Shown: positions 16,251 through 24,133 of the stretch, piece by piece
Layout: each line of letters starts with the position of its first letter
Position numbering within the stretch: position 1 is the first letter of the stretch
Origin: Nemertoderma westbladi
Lineage: Eukaryota; Xenacoelomorpha; Nemertodermatida; Nemertodermatidae
Direction: 5' to 3'
Assembly (NCBI GenBank): GCA_032718475.1
Contig: JAUCBJ010002817.1
Span: 1-27,388, forward strand
Length of the DNA stretch: 27,388 nucleotides
The notes under the pieces: model-generated
Databases searched by the model: none
The model's input: the letters and a program-made list of their open reading frames with translations, nothing else
What the model was told of the DNA's origin: nothing
Position numbers and translations under genes: made by a program

Positions 16251-16591
16251 GCAGTGCCTATCGTGGTGATATTATTAGATGTGTTGAGTTCGTATGGCGT
16301 GTCTAGTGTCTTCAACATGATTAGCGCCTTCTCGACTTTGTTCGCAAACGTCTTTATACTAACGGGGTTATCCTGTAGGCCACCCCATGTTATACCCCTC
16401 AGGGTTTGCCGGATGATCTTGGCCGGGTGCCCGTATTCCCTGTCTAGTGCCCGCCATGCAGTCGTGAAGCCACCCTCGATGCCATGATACTACCTCACGA
16501 TGTCGTACACTGGGCCTCCTGCATATACCTGTAGATATTTTAGGCACTCTGCCTGCGTCAGGTTCTTAGTTAATATCTTGTTGCTGTACAT
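16232..16591 (-). pseudogene. gag: Element B Gag capsid-like core (DUF1759), with in-frame stop
   Basis: This frame reads LTQAECLKYLQVYAGGPVYD, then a TAG (16490-16492), then AWRALDREYGHPAKIIRQTL, NPVSIKTFANKVEKALIML and a TAA at 16232-16234. It is the DUF1759-type helical core of BEL/Pao Gag: the A...L...YG.P..I...L motif is clear. The TAG and two flanking frame changes mean this copy cannot make an intact core unless they are recoded or are sequence errors. Confidence 0.75.
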
Positions 16592-16859
16592 GCCTAGGCC
16601 CCGGCCTACTTCCGTCTAATTTAAATGGCTCTACGGGTGGTAGCTCGATTCTGGTCTTGAGCGCATCGATTAGTGTAGCCATTCCCATCGCCTGTGCTTC
16701 CAATGGGTTCGAAGGATGCTGTACAGATTCTCCCATTGGGTGCGGTCCACCCGTCCGGCCTGTTGCCTTCCGTTGCGTCGGATATACCATTGGGGGGTAA
16801 CGGCCCCCTCCATATTTCCGTGTCGCAAGACCTGTTCTCATCCAGGGGGTTCGATGTTC
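16566..16859 (-). CDS. gag: Element B Gag, start of the conserved core
   Basis: This 91-codon reading ends with ATLIDALKTRIELPPVEPFK, the proline-rich strand that opens the BEL/Pao gag core (usual form ....LP...LP.F.G). The part before it is rich in Gly, Arg and Pro and looks disordered. A TAA at 16860 separates it from the preceding reading in the same frame. Confidence 0.55.
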   Translation of the reverse strand, partial: EHRTPWMRTGLATRKYGGGRYPPMVYPTQRKATGRTGGPHPMGESVQHPSNPLEAQAMGMATLIDALKTRIELPPVEPFKLDGSRPGPRHVQQQDIN

Positions 16860-17753
16860 TTATTTCTGTTTGAGTATATTGTTGATATTGTAATGGGGGA
16901 ATGTCACCCTGTCCCCCCCCCCCCCCCCCCCCACCGATGGTATGTTTGGTACTGGGGTTGATGTTAATATATTGGGGCCCATACACCTATACACCATAAC
17001 TCTCCCCTCCCCTGGATATATGTTATGTCCCTGCATGTTATAGTCATACTGTTCTGCTGGTACCGGTATAGGCCTATCCACTTCTGGCCTACCTACCGGT
17101 ATATACTCCGCGACTTCCGGGTTTAATCCCATTGTCCGTGCTACTCTATCGCCTACACTATCTCTCCCAGCATGGCCTATAGTATGTGCAGTAAGGCCTA
17201 CAGTATGTCCTGCAGTCTGTATGTGTCCCTCCGGACCGAAGTTTAACCTTCTCGAATAGTCTAAGAAGTCCTCCCCGCGACTACCGTACCCTCGATTGGC
17301 AGCTATATCCCGTCGGGAAGTTTCTCTTCGATCCCCTCTCATATTCTCGTCCTCGTACCGGTACACCCTGTACCCCTCTCTCGGCGTATAGTACATCTCG
17401 CCAGGTTGCGTCTCTCCGGGGCGATGGCAATCTCCCAGGGTTCGACCCCACTGGCTCTCCAACTCCATCTCTACTACCGACGGCTCGCTATCCGTCCTCG
17501 CTCTCCGGTCGCTCGTAACGACGCTTCTTCTATTCTCTTCTCTTCTTCTCTCTTCAGTGTAGCGTCCCCGTTCTTGAGATCTCTCGTCGACCTCCCGGTT
17601 AAACTCCACTGTTCTTCTCCCCTCTTCTGACTGGGCTCGACATCTTGTCGCTCGCCCGCTCACGACGCCAACCTCCCTCTCTAGCCGGTCGCACACCGCT
17701 GGGGATATTCCTAATCCCCCTATTACTCTCCGTCGTCGGGTGCTGCGGTTCAC
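16860..17753 (-). CDS. gag: Element B Gag, disordered Arg/Glu-rich region
   Basis: This 297-codon reading is strongly biased to Arg, Glu, Gly and Tyr (ERGRYTEERRREENRRS, YRVYRYEDENMRGDRRETSR). It has no known domain. It would be a flexible, RNA-binding, RG/RE-rich linker in a Gag. It ends in a glycine run encoded by twenty G residues (plus 16913-16932), and a second frame is open on the downstream side of that run, so the true reading may change frame there. Identity as gag rests on position and on continuity with the core. Confidence 0.5.
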   Translation of the reverse strand: MNRSTRRRRVIGGLGISPAVCDRLEREVGVVSGRATRCRAQSEEGRRTVEFNREVDERSQERGRYTEERRREENRRSVVTSDRRARTDSEPSVVEMELESQWGRTLGDCHRPGETQPGEMYYTPREGYRVYRYEDENMRGDRRETSRRDIAANRGYGSRGEDFLDYSRRLNFGPEGHIQTAGHTVGLTAHTIGHAGRDSVGDRVARTMGLNPEVAEYIPVGRPEVDRPIPVPAEQYDYNMQGHNIYPGEGRVMVYRCMGPNILTSTPVPNIPSVGGGGGGDRVTFPHYNINNILKQK

Positions 17754-18120
17754 CTAACTCGCCCCGCGCATTGTCCGCCGACGCCTGTGGGACACTCTCT
17801 GCCCCCCCCCTCTTGCCGCTAATCTCTCGTTGTGGGGCGCCTGTCCTGTAGCACCCCCCCCCCCCCCCCACTCGCCACCTATCACTTCACTATCTCTCGC
17901 CTCGCCTCTACGCCCCTGTCTAGTCGACGCACTATCTCTACTGCGGCTGGGTCTATTCACCCCCACCTCTCCCTCTATCACTGCGTGGCCTGGCAGGCTC
18001 CCGTCGGGTCGACTCACCCCCGCTACTCCCTGCGTATTAACTACGTGGCCTTCCAGGCTCCCTTTGGGGTCTCTCACCCCCGCTACCCCCTGCGTACTGA
18101 TTATGTGGCCTTGCAGGCTC
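17754..18120 (-). CDS. gag: Element B Gag, 20-residue tandem repeats
   Basis: About three copies of a 60-bp unit (plus 17959-18125) encode repeats such as GHVVNTQGVAGVSRPDGSL and GHAVIEGEVGVNRP. A glycine run coded by sixteen G residues (plus 17854-17869) follows, and the frame then appears to change: another frame stays open from the run to about 17600. Function is unknown. Repeats of this kind usually form flexible spacers. Confidence 0.45.
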
Positions 18121-18838
18121 TCATTGGCCGGACCACCTACATCTGGCCGCGTTTATATTAATAGCACCATTATTAACATTATTGTCAAAATTATTTGGAT
18201 TATTTGAATTATTCTGTACCGAATTCGGATTATTATTTAAATTATTTTGTATATTTGGATTAGAATCGGGGTTATTTTGTTTGTTTGAATTAAAATTATT
18301 ATTTAGATTACTCTGTGTATTTAAATTTAAATTATTCGAATTACTTTGTATATTTGAATTATTTTCTATATTTGGGTTTAGATTATTATTTGAATTATTT
18401 GGATTATTATGTGCGTTTAAATTAGGGATACTCGGATTTAAATTATTATTATTGGGCAAAATATTATTTCCTGGAATAAAAGTTTGATTAGGGTTGTCTA
18501 CTACGGTACTATTAATATTAACGTCTTCTAACGTAATGTTATTACACCCCCCCCCGCCCGTACGGTTACACCAGTCTTGGGTCTGTCGTCCGGTCCCTGT
18601 AAGTGGGGTATTAACAAACGTTTCCATTACTTCTGGCTCCTCGTAAACACTACCACCCTCACTCTCAGATAATCCCAACTGCGCCAGTTCCAGTCGGTGC
18701 TTCTGTTTGGCTTGATATTCCATAAGCCCCCTTAGCCGGGCATGCATATCATCCCGCATATGCTTTCCCGCCCTCTCTCTTTCTCTATCCTCTCGCAAAC
18801 TCTGGTTCACCAACTCTGTTTCTCTCACCACCCGCTCT
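18121..18838 (-). CDS. gag: Element B Gag, helical segment and Asn-rich linker
   Basis: This is a 236-codon reading. Residues 1-60 are a charged helix (LREDRERERAGKHMRDDMHARLRGLMEY) continuing the coiled coil upstream. Residues 100-225 are extremely Asn-rich (NNLNPNIENNSNIQSNSNN), coded by an ATT/AAT-rich tract at 18170-18540. The prion-like composition suggests a phase-separating or flexible linker. The nominal start is GTG; the preceding coiled-coil segment lies in another frame, so this is a continuation after a small shift near 18835. Confidence 0.5.
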
Positions 18839-19378
18839 CTACGCTCGCTCTCTATGCTTGTTCATCTCTCTCGTCTCTCGCTCCTTACGCTCCTTCTCTA
18901 CTCTCGTTTCTCGCTCCTTACGTTCCTTCTCTACTCTCGTTTCTAGCTCCTTACGTTCCTCTGTCTCTCTCTCTTCTTGTTCTCTACAATTTCTCGCTAC
19001 CCTCTCAGCCCTATCTCTACACTCCCTCGCCAACTCCCTCTCTTTCTCCAACAGCGCAGTTCCATCATCCAACTGCCTCTCTAATTCTTTCTGGTCTAGC
19101 GCCACCATGTCTAATTGACACGCCAGATCTATCTCTAACACCCTTCTTGCTTTCGCGGAGGATGTAGCGGACTTATCGGTCGCAACGGACTCCCGTCGCC
19201 TCTCTGTCCTACTAACTTTCCCCCGCTTTCTGGGGTTCTCGCTAACCGACGAGACCAAATCCTCGGGGTTAACCTCGGGTTCGCCCTCGTACGGATCTGA
19301 CCAACCCACTAACTTAATTCCCCTAGCATCCACTAAATATGGCCCTACGTACACCACTTCAGGCTCCATAACCCCGGA
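18839..19378 (-). CDS. gag: Element B Gag, coiled-coil segment
   Basis: This 176-codon reading starts at an ATG (19369) six bases after an in-frame TGA. Residues 1-90 include a short folded-looking start (VVYVGPYLVDARGIKLVGW) and a basic patch. Residues 90-176 are a long charged heptad-like helix with near-identical 11-12 residue repeats (RVEKERKERET, DNA repeat of 36 bp). It is probably a multimerisation coiled coil. Position upstream of the gag core, in the same strand, suggests it is part of Gag or a separate 5' ORF. Confidence 0.5.
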   Translation of the reverse strand, partial: SGVMEPEVVYVGPYLVDARGIKLVGWSDPYEGEPEVNPEDLVSSVSENPRKRGKVSRTERRRESVATDKSATSSAKARRVLEIDLACQLDMVALDQKELERQLDDGTALLEKERELARECRDRAERVARNCREQEERETEERKELETRVEKERKERETRVEKERKERETREMNKHRERA

Positions 19379-19693
19379 TCACCACAGTTCGAATAGTTCG
19401 GTGACAACCCCCCTCGCTCTCTCACTCGCCAGTTCTCCCTGCCCGAAATGGACTAGATATCTGAAATGTTTATTCGACTCACCTAGCCGCTGGCTCAACT
19501 TCCCCTGGTTTACCTTTGCCCCCTCTCTGGCCTCCTTGAGCTGTTTCTTCGTGGCGTTGTAGGTTCCGATGTCCTTGTCGCCGACATCTCCTCCTCCTCT
19601 CCTGGTTCGGCGTCGTACCGGCGGCCCCACCATCGCCGTTCCGGTGTGCCGTCCGTCGCCCTCGGCCAGTGGCTGGCCGGTGACTTCGGTCAT
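19379..19693 (-). CDS. Element B first small ORF / Gag N-terminus
   Basis: This is a 104-codon ORF from an ATG (TTTGGATGACC). It has a basic Gly/Arg segment (VRRRTRRGGGDVGD) and a helix (ATKKQLKEAREGAKVNQGKL), and ends FELW before TGA. The next ORF is in the same frame two codons later, so the TGA is either a true end or a readthrough point. No family is recognised. Upstream there is no further open frame, so I take this as the first coding segment of element B. Confidence 0.5.
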   Translation of the reverse strand: MTEVTGQPLAEGDGRHTGTAMVGPPVRRRTRRGGGDVGDKDIGTYNATKKQLKEAREGAKVNQGKLSQRLGESNKHFRYLVHFGQGELASERARGVVTELFELW

Positions 19694-20260
19694 CCAAACA
19701 ATAAAAGATCACTTTACCAATTGAGGGAAACCATATGGTAAGACAGTCAATAGTCACATGGTCAGACAATCTAATCAATACACAAATCTACTCGCAAAAC
19801 GAGCCATACAAATCTACACACAAAACGAGCCATACAAATCTACACACAAAACAAGCCATACAAATCTACACACAAAACGAGCCATACAAATCTACACATA
19901 AAACGAGCCATTATTGTAGCCATTTTCGACTTATCAACAATTGCTGCTTCCGAATATTACTTTCCTGATGAGAAAACCACAGCATCTTTTCTTCGCCTAA
20001 TCAATCACTGGTGGTTGGTTGCTAATGTCAAACAACGTTATCATCCAATACCAATCGGGGATGCGCTCGTTTAAGGTGATGGAAAAATTGACTTTCTGAG
20101 GAACTTATCTAGCTAGCTAGAAAATATTAACATTTTGTAGCTCGCAAACAAAAAATGCTTTAATCCAATCAAATCCAGCAGCAGCTACGAATATGTCTTG
20201 ACCGGTAGATTACAAACAGATCCATTATAGAATTAAATAGACTCAATAAAACACTTTTCA
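19694..20260. other. Upstream region of element B; no LTR copy seen
   Basis: This is where a 5' LTR matching 6671-7257 would be expected. I compared the LTR termini and internal landmarks (CCGCTCACA, CCGGTAGGTAGG, GAAATAAAAGAG) with this stretch and found no match beyond a lone AATAAAAGA near 19700. It contains the 26-bp tandem array and otherwise unremarkable AT-rich sequence, with no coding reading. Confidence 0.5.
19783..19912. repeat. 26-bp tandem repeat, five copies
   Basis: Units of CAAATCTACACACAAAACGA plus GCCATA start at 19783, 19809, 19835, 19861 and 19887, exactly 26 bp apart, with only one to three differences per copy. The near identity suggests recent expansion. It lies about 90 bases upstream of the first ORF of element B and could be part of its 5' UTR or promoter region. 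Confidence 0.9.
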
Positions 20261-20627
20261 AAAGCGAAAATAAGACGCACCCAGTATGGATGAGGGAGGT
20301 AAAACAATATCTACTTCAAATTTCATTCAATCTCATAAAGATTTGTAGAATAATTGGTGGCCAAGTCACTGAATTAAGACACAATATTCCAGGAGATGGT
20401 GTAGGTACGCACTAATGAAGTTGAACTGCCATTTACCAAAAAATAGCTATTAAAATAAGTTGTTTCAAAATTATAATATTTACTATTAAATGAATAATAA
20501 AAAAATGGTCTAGAAGACTTTTATTTTAAAATCCTTCAAATATATGAAAAATGATTTTAAAAACGTGTGCCTACTAAATTTTGTAGGTAGAATGCAGCTT
20601 TCATGGTCGTATATATAATAGGTCATG
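20261..20627. repeat. Right arm of the 14-kb-spaced inverted repeat
   Basis: This is the reverse-complement partner of 6272-6663. It runs from GCGAAAATAA and CCAGTATGGATGAGGGAGG to the tip GGTCATG. Differences between arms are scattered substitutions and small indels, so the two copies are not newly made. Together the arms bracket the whole of element B. Confidence 0.8.
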
Positions 20628-21707
20628 GTACTACACTGTATCTATCTACAAATTTGGCTACTACATGGTACATTTTACAAAGTTAAACAAAGACAATAAT
20701 AAATCAGGAAACAACCTTAGTTACAGGAAAATAAATATAGATATTTAATTTCATTTGGTGAAAAAGAAGTGTAACAATAATTATTTATTACATGGGAAAA
20801 AAGTAGAACTTTTTTTCATTATAAATAAAGGTTAATAAAGGGTCGAAAGAGTATTGAAAAAAAATGTTCTACGTATTTTTTTTCCCATGTAATACGTAAT
20901 TTTATTCTTAAATTGGTACTTTTTTGTTGCTCAATTCAATAAAATATAGAGCGAAATACTACAGTACAGTAGTGTTACTCAATAAAATGAACTGCAGTAT
21001 TTTACTATATTGCTTCCATAGTTACTGCTGCGATTCAAATTATTTTACTCTTCAACTCTCGATTTTGCCTTACGTTACAATGTTACAATACTGTAATTTA
21101 GTGTTCTCGAATATTTATTACGTAACTAGAGAGCCGCTTAACTACCTAAACCAATATATTTGGATATTGAGTTTCGTTTTGGAGTTCGTCTTGCAGACAC
21201 TAAAGTTGCAATAACTTTCGAGTGTGTCATTGGATTTTGCTCAAATTACTTGCAAACCTTTTCTACGTCGATGCTCTTTAAATATATGTAATTAAATTTA
21301 AGAAATTCCACCAAAAGTATTTTAATTTACTTTTTTCGCCGGGAAAAAAAATAAATTAAATGCAACCCAATGGGTTACCCAATGAGTGAAAATTTTTCTC
21401 CCGATTTTGTCAAATTCGAGTGAAAAAGTAACAATTTAAGATTAAATATTTTATTATTATTGTGTTTTGTTAACTAGATAATATAATTATTCAACAATAG
21501 CCCGCTTTCCAATATTTAGAAATCGTCCCAAGCCCGGCCCGGCCCGTGTCCATCTCTGCTATATATTCCAATCGGTTCAGTACTGAAATAAGACAATACT
21601 GTATGTTTAATAGACCAAATATACAGTACAGTGTATGTATACACCATAAAATGCTTGCAATGAAATCTCTGATATGCCTCTATTTTTGTGTACATGCTAA
21701 AAAGAAG
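20628..21707. other. AT-rich intergenic stretch
   Basis: No coding reading is supported; an open frame at 20924-21214 is Tyr/Leu/Asn-rich AT translation with no domain. A hairpin lies at 20786-20894. The short GC burst gcccggcccggcccg near 21531 stands out but has no evident role. Confidence 0.4.
20786..20894. repeat. Imperfect hairpin with ~38-bp arms
   Basis: TATTACATGGGAAAAAA...GTAGAAC...TTTTTTT at 20786-20817 pairs with its reverse complement at 20855-20894, around a ~40-base AT loop. It has the size of a tiny MITE or a remnant of one. Confidence 0.65.
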
Positions 21708-21809
21708 AATGAGCTAGAATGATCTAGAATGACCTAGAATGATCTAGAATGAGCTAGAATGATCTAGAATGACCTAGAATGACCTAAGAATCACCTAGAA
21801 TGAGCTATG
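21708..21809. repeat. 10-bp tandem repeat, ga(g/t/c)ctagaat
   Basis: About ten units of GAxCTAGAAT, where x is g, t or c, follow one another. The last ones decay (cctaagaatcacc). The array leads directly into the left arm of the long inverted repeat. Confidence 0.85.
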
Positions 21810-21826
21810 AGAAGATTATAGAATGC

Positions 21827-22461
21827 AATACCGACCTACTGTATACCGAGCTATAACAAGATAATATCAATCTATACGAGCAAAATATGAGATAATACAG
21901 AGGTGTATCGACCTATACTGAGCTATAAAAATAATGCATAGCTATACCGTGCTAATTCTATAAGTAAGTAACTATTCTATTCATTTGATTTCAGATTTCA
22001 AATTTCAATGAGTGAAGTGTGAGTGATCAAATTTAAAACGATTTTCCTAATTTTTTCACCATAGACTGGAGGCAAATCCAATCTTAGCGAATTAATATCC
22101 CGCCTCAATGTATGTTACATTCTCAATTTATGGAAATGAGCAGGTTACAGTGGCACGTTATTTTAACCAAACAATAAACTAAACACAATAGAACAGGTTA
22201 CAGTTTTATTTTTTAGAGTAATCAGCATTTATTTGCGCCGAATTTTCCCTGGAGGGAGAGGGATGAACTTTTATTGCGTCCAGTTCAACGAGATCGTATG
22301 AGACGAAATATTTATCATTGTCGTTATATTTATTCAGGCATATTTATTATTATTTTTATAGCTCAGTATAAGTCGATACACCTTAGTATTATCTCTTATT
22401 TTGCTCGGTATAGATTTATATTATCTTGTTATAGCTCGGTATAGGTGGGTATTATCCCGAC
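21827..22461. repeat. Long inverted repeat, ~110-bp arms and ~415-bp loop
   Basis: The left arm (21827-21935) reads ATACCGAGCTATAACAAG, GAGATAATAC and GTGTATCGACC. It is matched in reverse complement by 22349-22461, with a few mismatches. The loop carries no gene. It may be a non-autonomous transposon; no clear target duplication was found. Confidence 0.8.
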
Positions 22462-24060
22462 ATACAGCCATATTTTAATACACAATAATTATTGCTTTTC
22501 TTCACGAGAGGGAGGATATATTCAATGTGCTAACCCATGATTGACAAGGGGGCGAGTGGAAGACTAATTGACACCATGATTTATGTTGCACTTTGTAGCG
22601 TGTACTAGGTGGGATAAATATTTCTCCATTTGACGCAACACCGCCGCGGCCGCTATGAGGGAGGTGAATACCGCGGCCGCTCCTAAAGCCGCAGGCCATC
22701 GCTAACTATATAGGTTAACTTGGGATTCTGGGGGACTTTTCGATGAAGGAAACGACCAATTTATTTTATTTTCGCACCTGGGGAGCGGCTCGGAATTCTA
22801 AGATATTAGCCACTCTAACATTAGCAAATCTATCCCCTCGACGGACACGGCGGACAAAAAACCGTCATTTTTTCATCAATTTTAAAAATTTTTTGAAAGG
22901 CGCTCTACAGTGGCTCGAAAAAAACCCTAGGTTATTGCTTAACCGACGCCGGGATGCGATAGAAGGGATTAATTAGTGAATTCGTTTTTTTTTTCAAAAA
23001 AGATTACCACACCTTTTTCCCGAAATTGTCCGTCAAAGTTGAAAAAACGGACAAAATGGCTTTGCGGGATCCACTCTATCTCGGCTAATATTAATCGTAC
23101 GGGGACGAAAGTAACGCGGCTGGAAAGGTGAAGAGTGGTACTACCTTTGTATCGAATGGGGGTAAGATATTTATTAATATTTCGGGTGGAAAAAGGGGCC
23201 GTAACTTTGTCCGTTTTTTCCATCTTTTTTACATTACATAATTAATATTTCCAAAATTTTTAATTCGACAACGCTAGTAGGAATCTGCCAATTCTTTTTC
23301 GGAAAGCGTAGAAGACCACAGGGGCTACATTCCTATCGAATGGGGGTACAAAAAATATGTAGGCAAAGGGGTCCAAAAAGGGCCAGAAAATAATAAAAAG
23401 TTTATGGCTAACAACTTTTTTATTTTTGATTCTAGAAGGTTAAAGTACATTTTATACGGTTAATATCGATACGGGGAATCCAAATATTCGATTGGTTTTG
23501 CCGCGCAAATGATATTAAAAAAATGAGGGCCCAAATTAAAATTTCACGCTTCAAACTCGCTTCCCGGGAACTCGTCTAGCTCGAAAAATACATAAGGTCT
23601 GGGAGACTTATTTAAACAGTCTTATAGAGCGTCAAATTATCTATCTTTCAACGGTAGTTACAGCGCCATAGCTATTATATAACTGGAGCGGCAGACGATC
23701 GTGTGAAATATACTACTTATAAAAAAGGGACGAAAAAATTTCTTTTTAATAAATCGCCATTACATTATAATTTAACTTTTTGCGACAAAATTTCCTGTAA
23801 AATGTAGCAAATTAACTCCACTATCTTTTTTCTTAACATTAATAATTAAAATAACGAGTTTTAAGGGTCGAAAAATATCGTGTAATTTTGGCCCTTTTTT
23901 TTCATTTTTTTTTGGGGCCAAAAATACCCCCTCTCAAAAGATAGAAAAAAAAATTACGGCAAAGAATATACCAATTTTATTGAATTTGGAGCACCAGAAC
24001 CGAAGTTAGAGCGAATTTAGTCAAAAATTAAAAATATTTTTTTTGCAAAAAATTAAGAAT
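22462..24060. other. AT-rich stretch with a GC-rich palindrome pair and a degenerate repeat
   Basis: At about 22644-22681 two CCGCGGCCGC blocks (NotI cores) flank a TATGAGGGAGGTGAATA spacer. From 23085 to 23400 a motif containing TATCGAATGGGGGTA occurs twice, about 190 bp apart (23151 and 23335), with similar flanks (aaaggtgaagag...ggaaaaaggggcc and accacagg...ccaaaaagggcc). It probably represents an old diverged tandem duplication or a fossil transposon. The minus-strand reading 22502-22699 and the two short readings near 22743-23223 match nothing I know. Confidence 0.4.
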
Positions 24061-24133
24061 GGTCAATATGGGGTTTCGAACCCACGAACTTAGGTATCGT
24101 TAACGTGATTGATAACCACTAGACTACGTGACC
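24061..24133 (-). pseudogene. tRNA-like sequence (tRNA pseudogene or SINE head)
   Basis: The minus strand is exactly 73 nt long, starts GGTCACG and ends ATTGACC (five acceptor pairs). It contains an A box (TAGTCTAGTGG) and a perfect B box (GGTTCGAAACC). The D-loop TCTAGTGGTTATCA is like eukaryotic tRNA-Val/Asp. The anticodon stem does not pair and the T stem has mismatches, so it is not a working tRNA. The loop would carry AAC (Val) if the usual spacing holds. It could be the head of a tRNA-derived SINE. Confidence 0.6.

Noticed and set aside
18182-18487. Plus-strand Leu/Phe-rich frame resembling a membrane protein
   Set aside because: It is the antisense of the Asn-rich AAT/ATT tract of the Gag region, so its hydrophobicity is a composition effect.
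18858-19167. Plus-strand Ser/Leu-rich repeats resembling a secreted protein
   Set aside because: They are the antisense of the coiled-coil repeats of the Gag region.
19783-19912. CRISPR array
   Set aside because: The units are contiguous 26-bp direct repeats without unique spacers, in a eukaryotic context.
20924-21214. Plus-strand reading of 96 codons, Tyr/Leu/Asn-rich
   Set aside because: Composition follows the AT-rich background, with no domain or supporting context.
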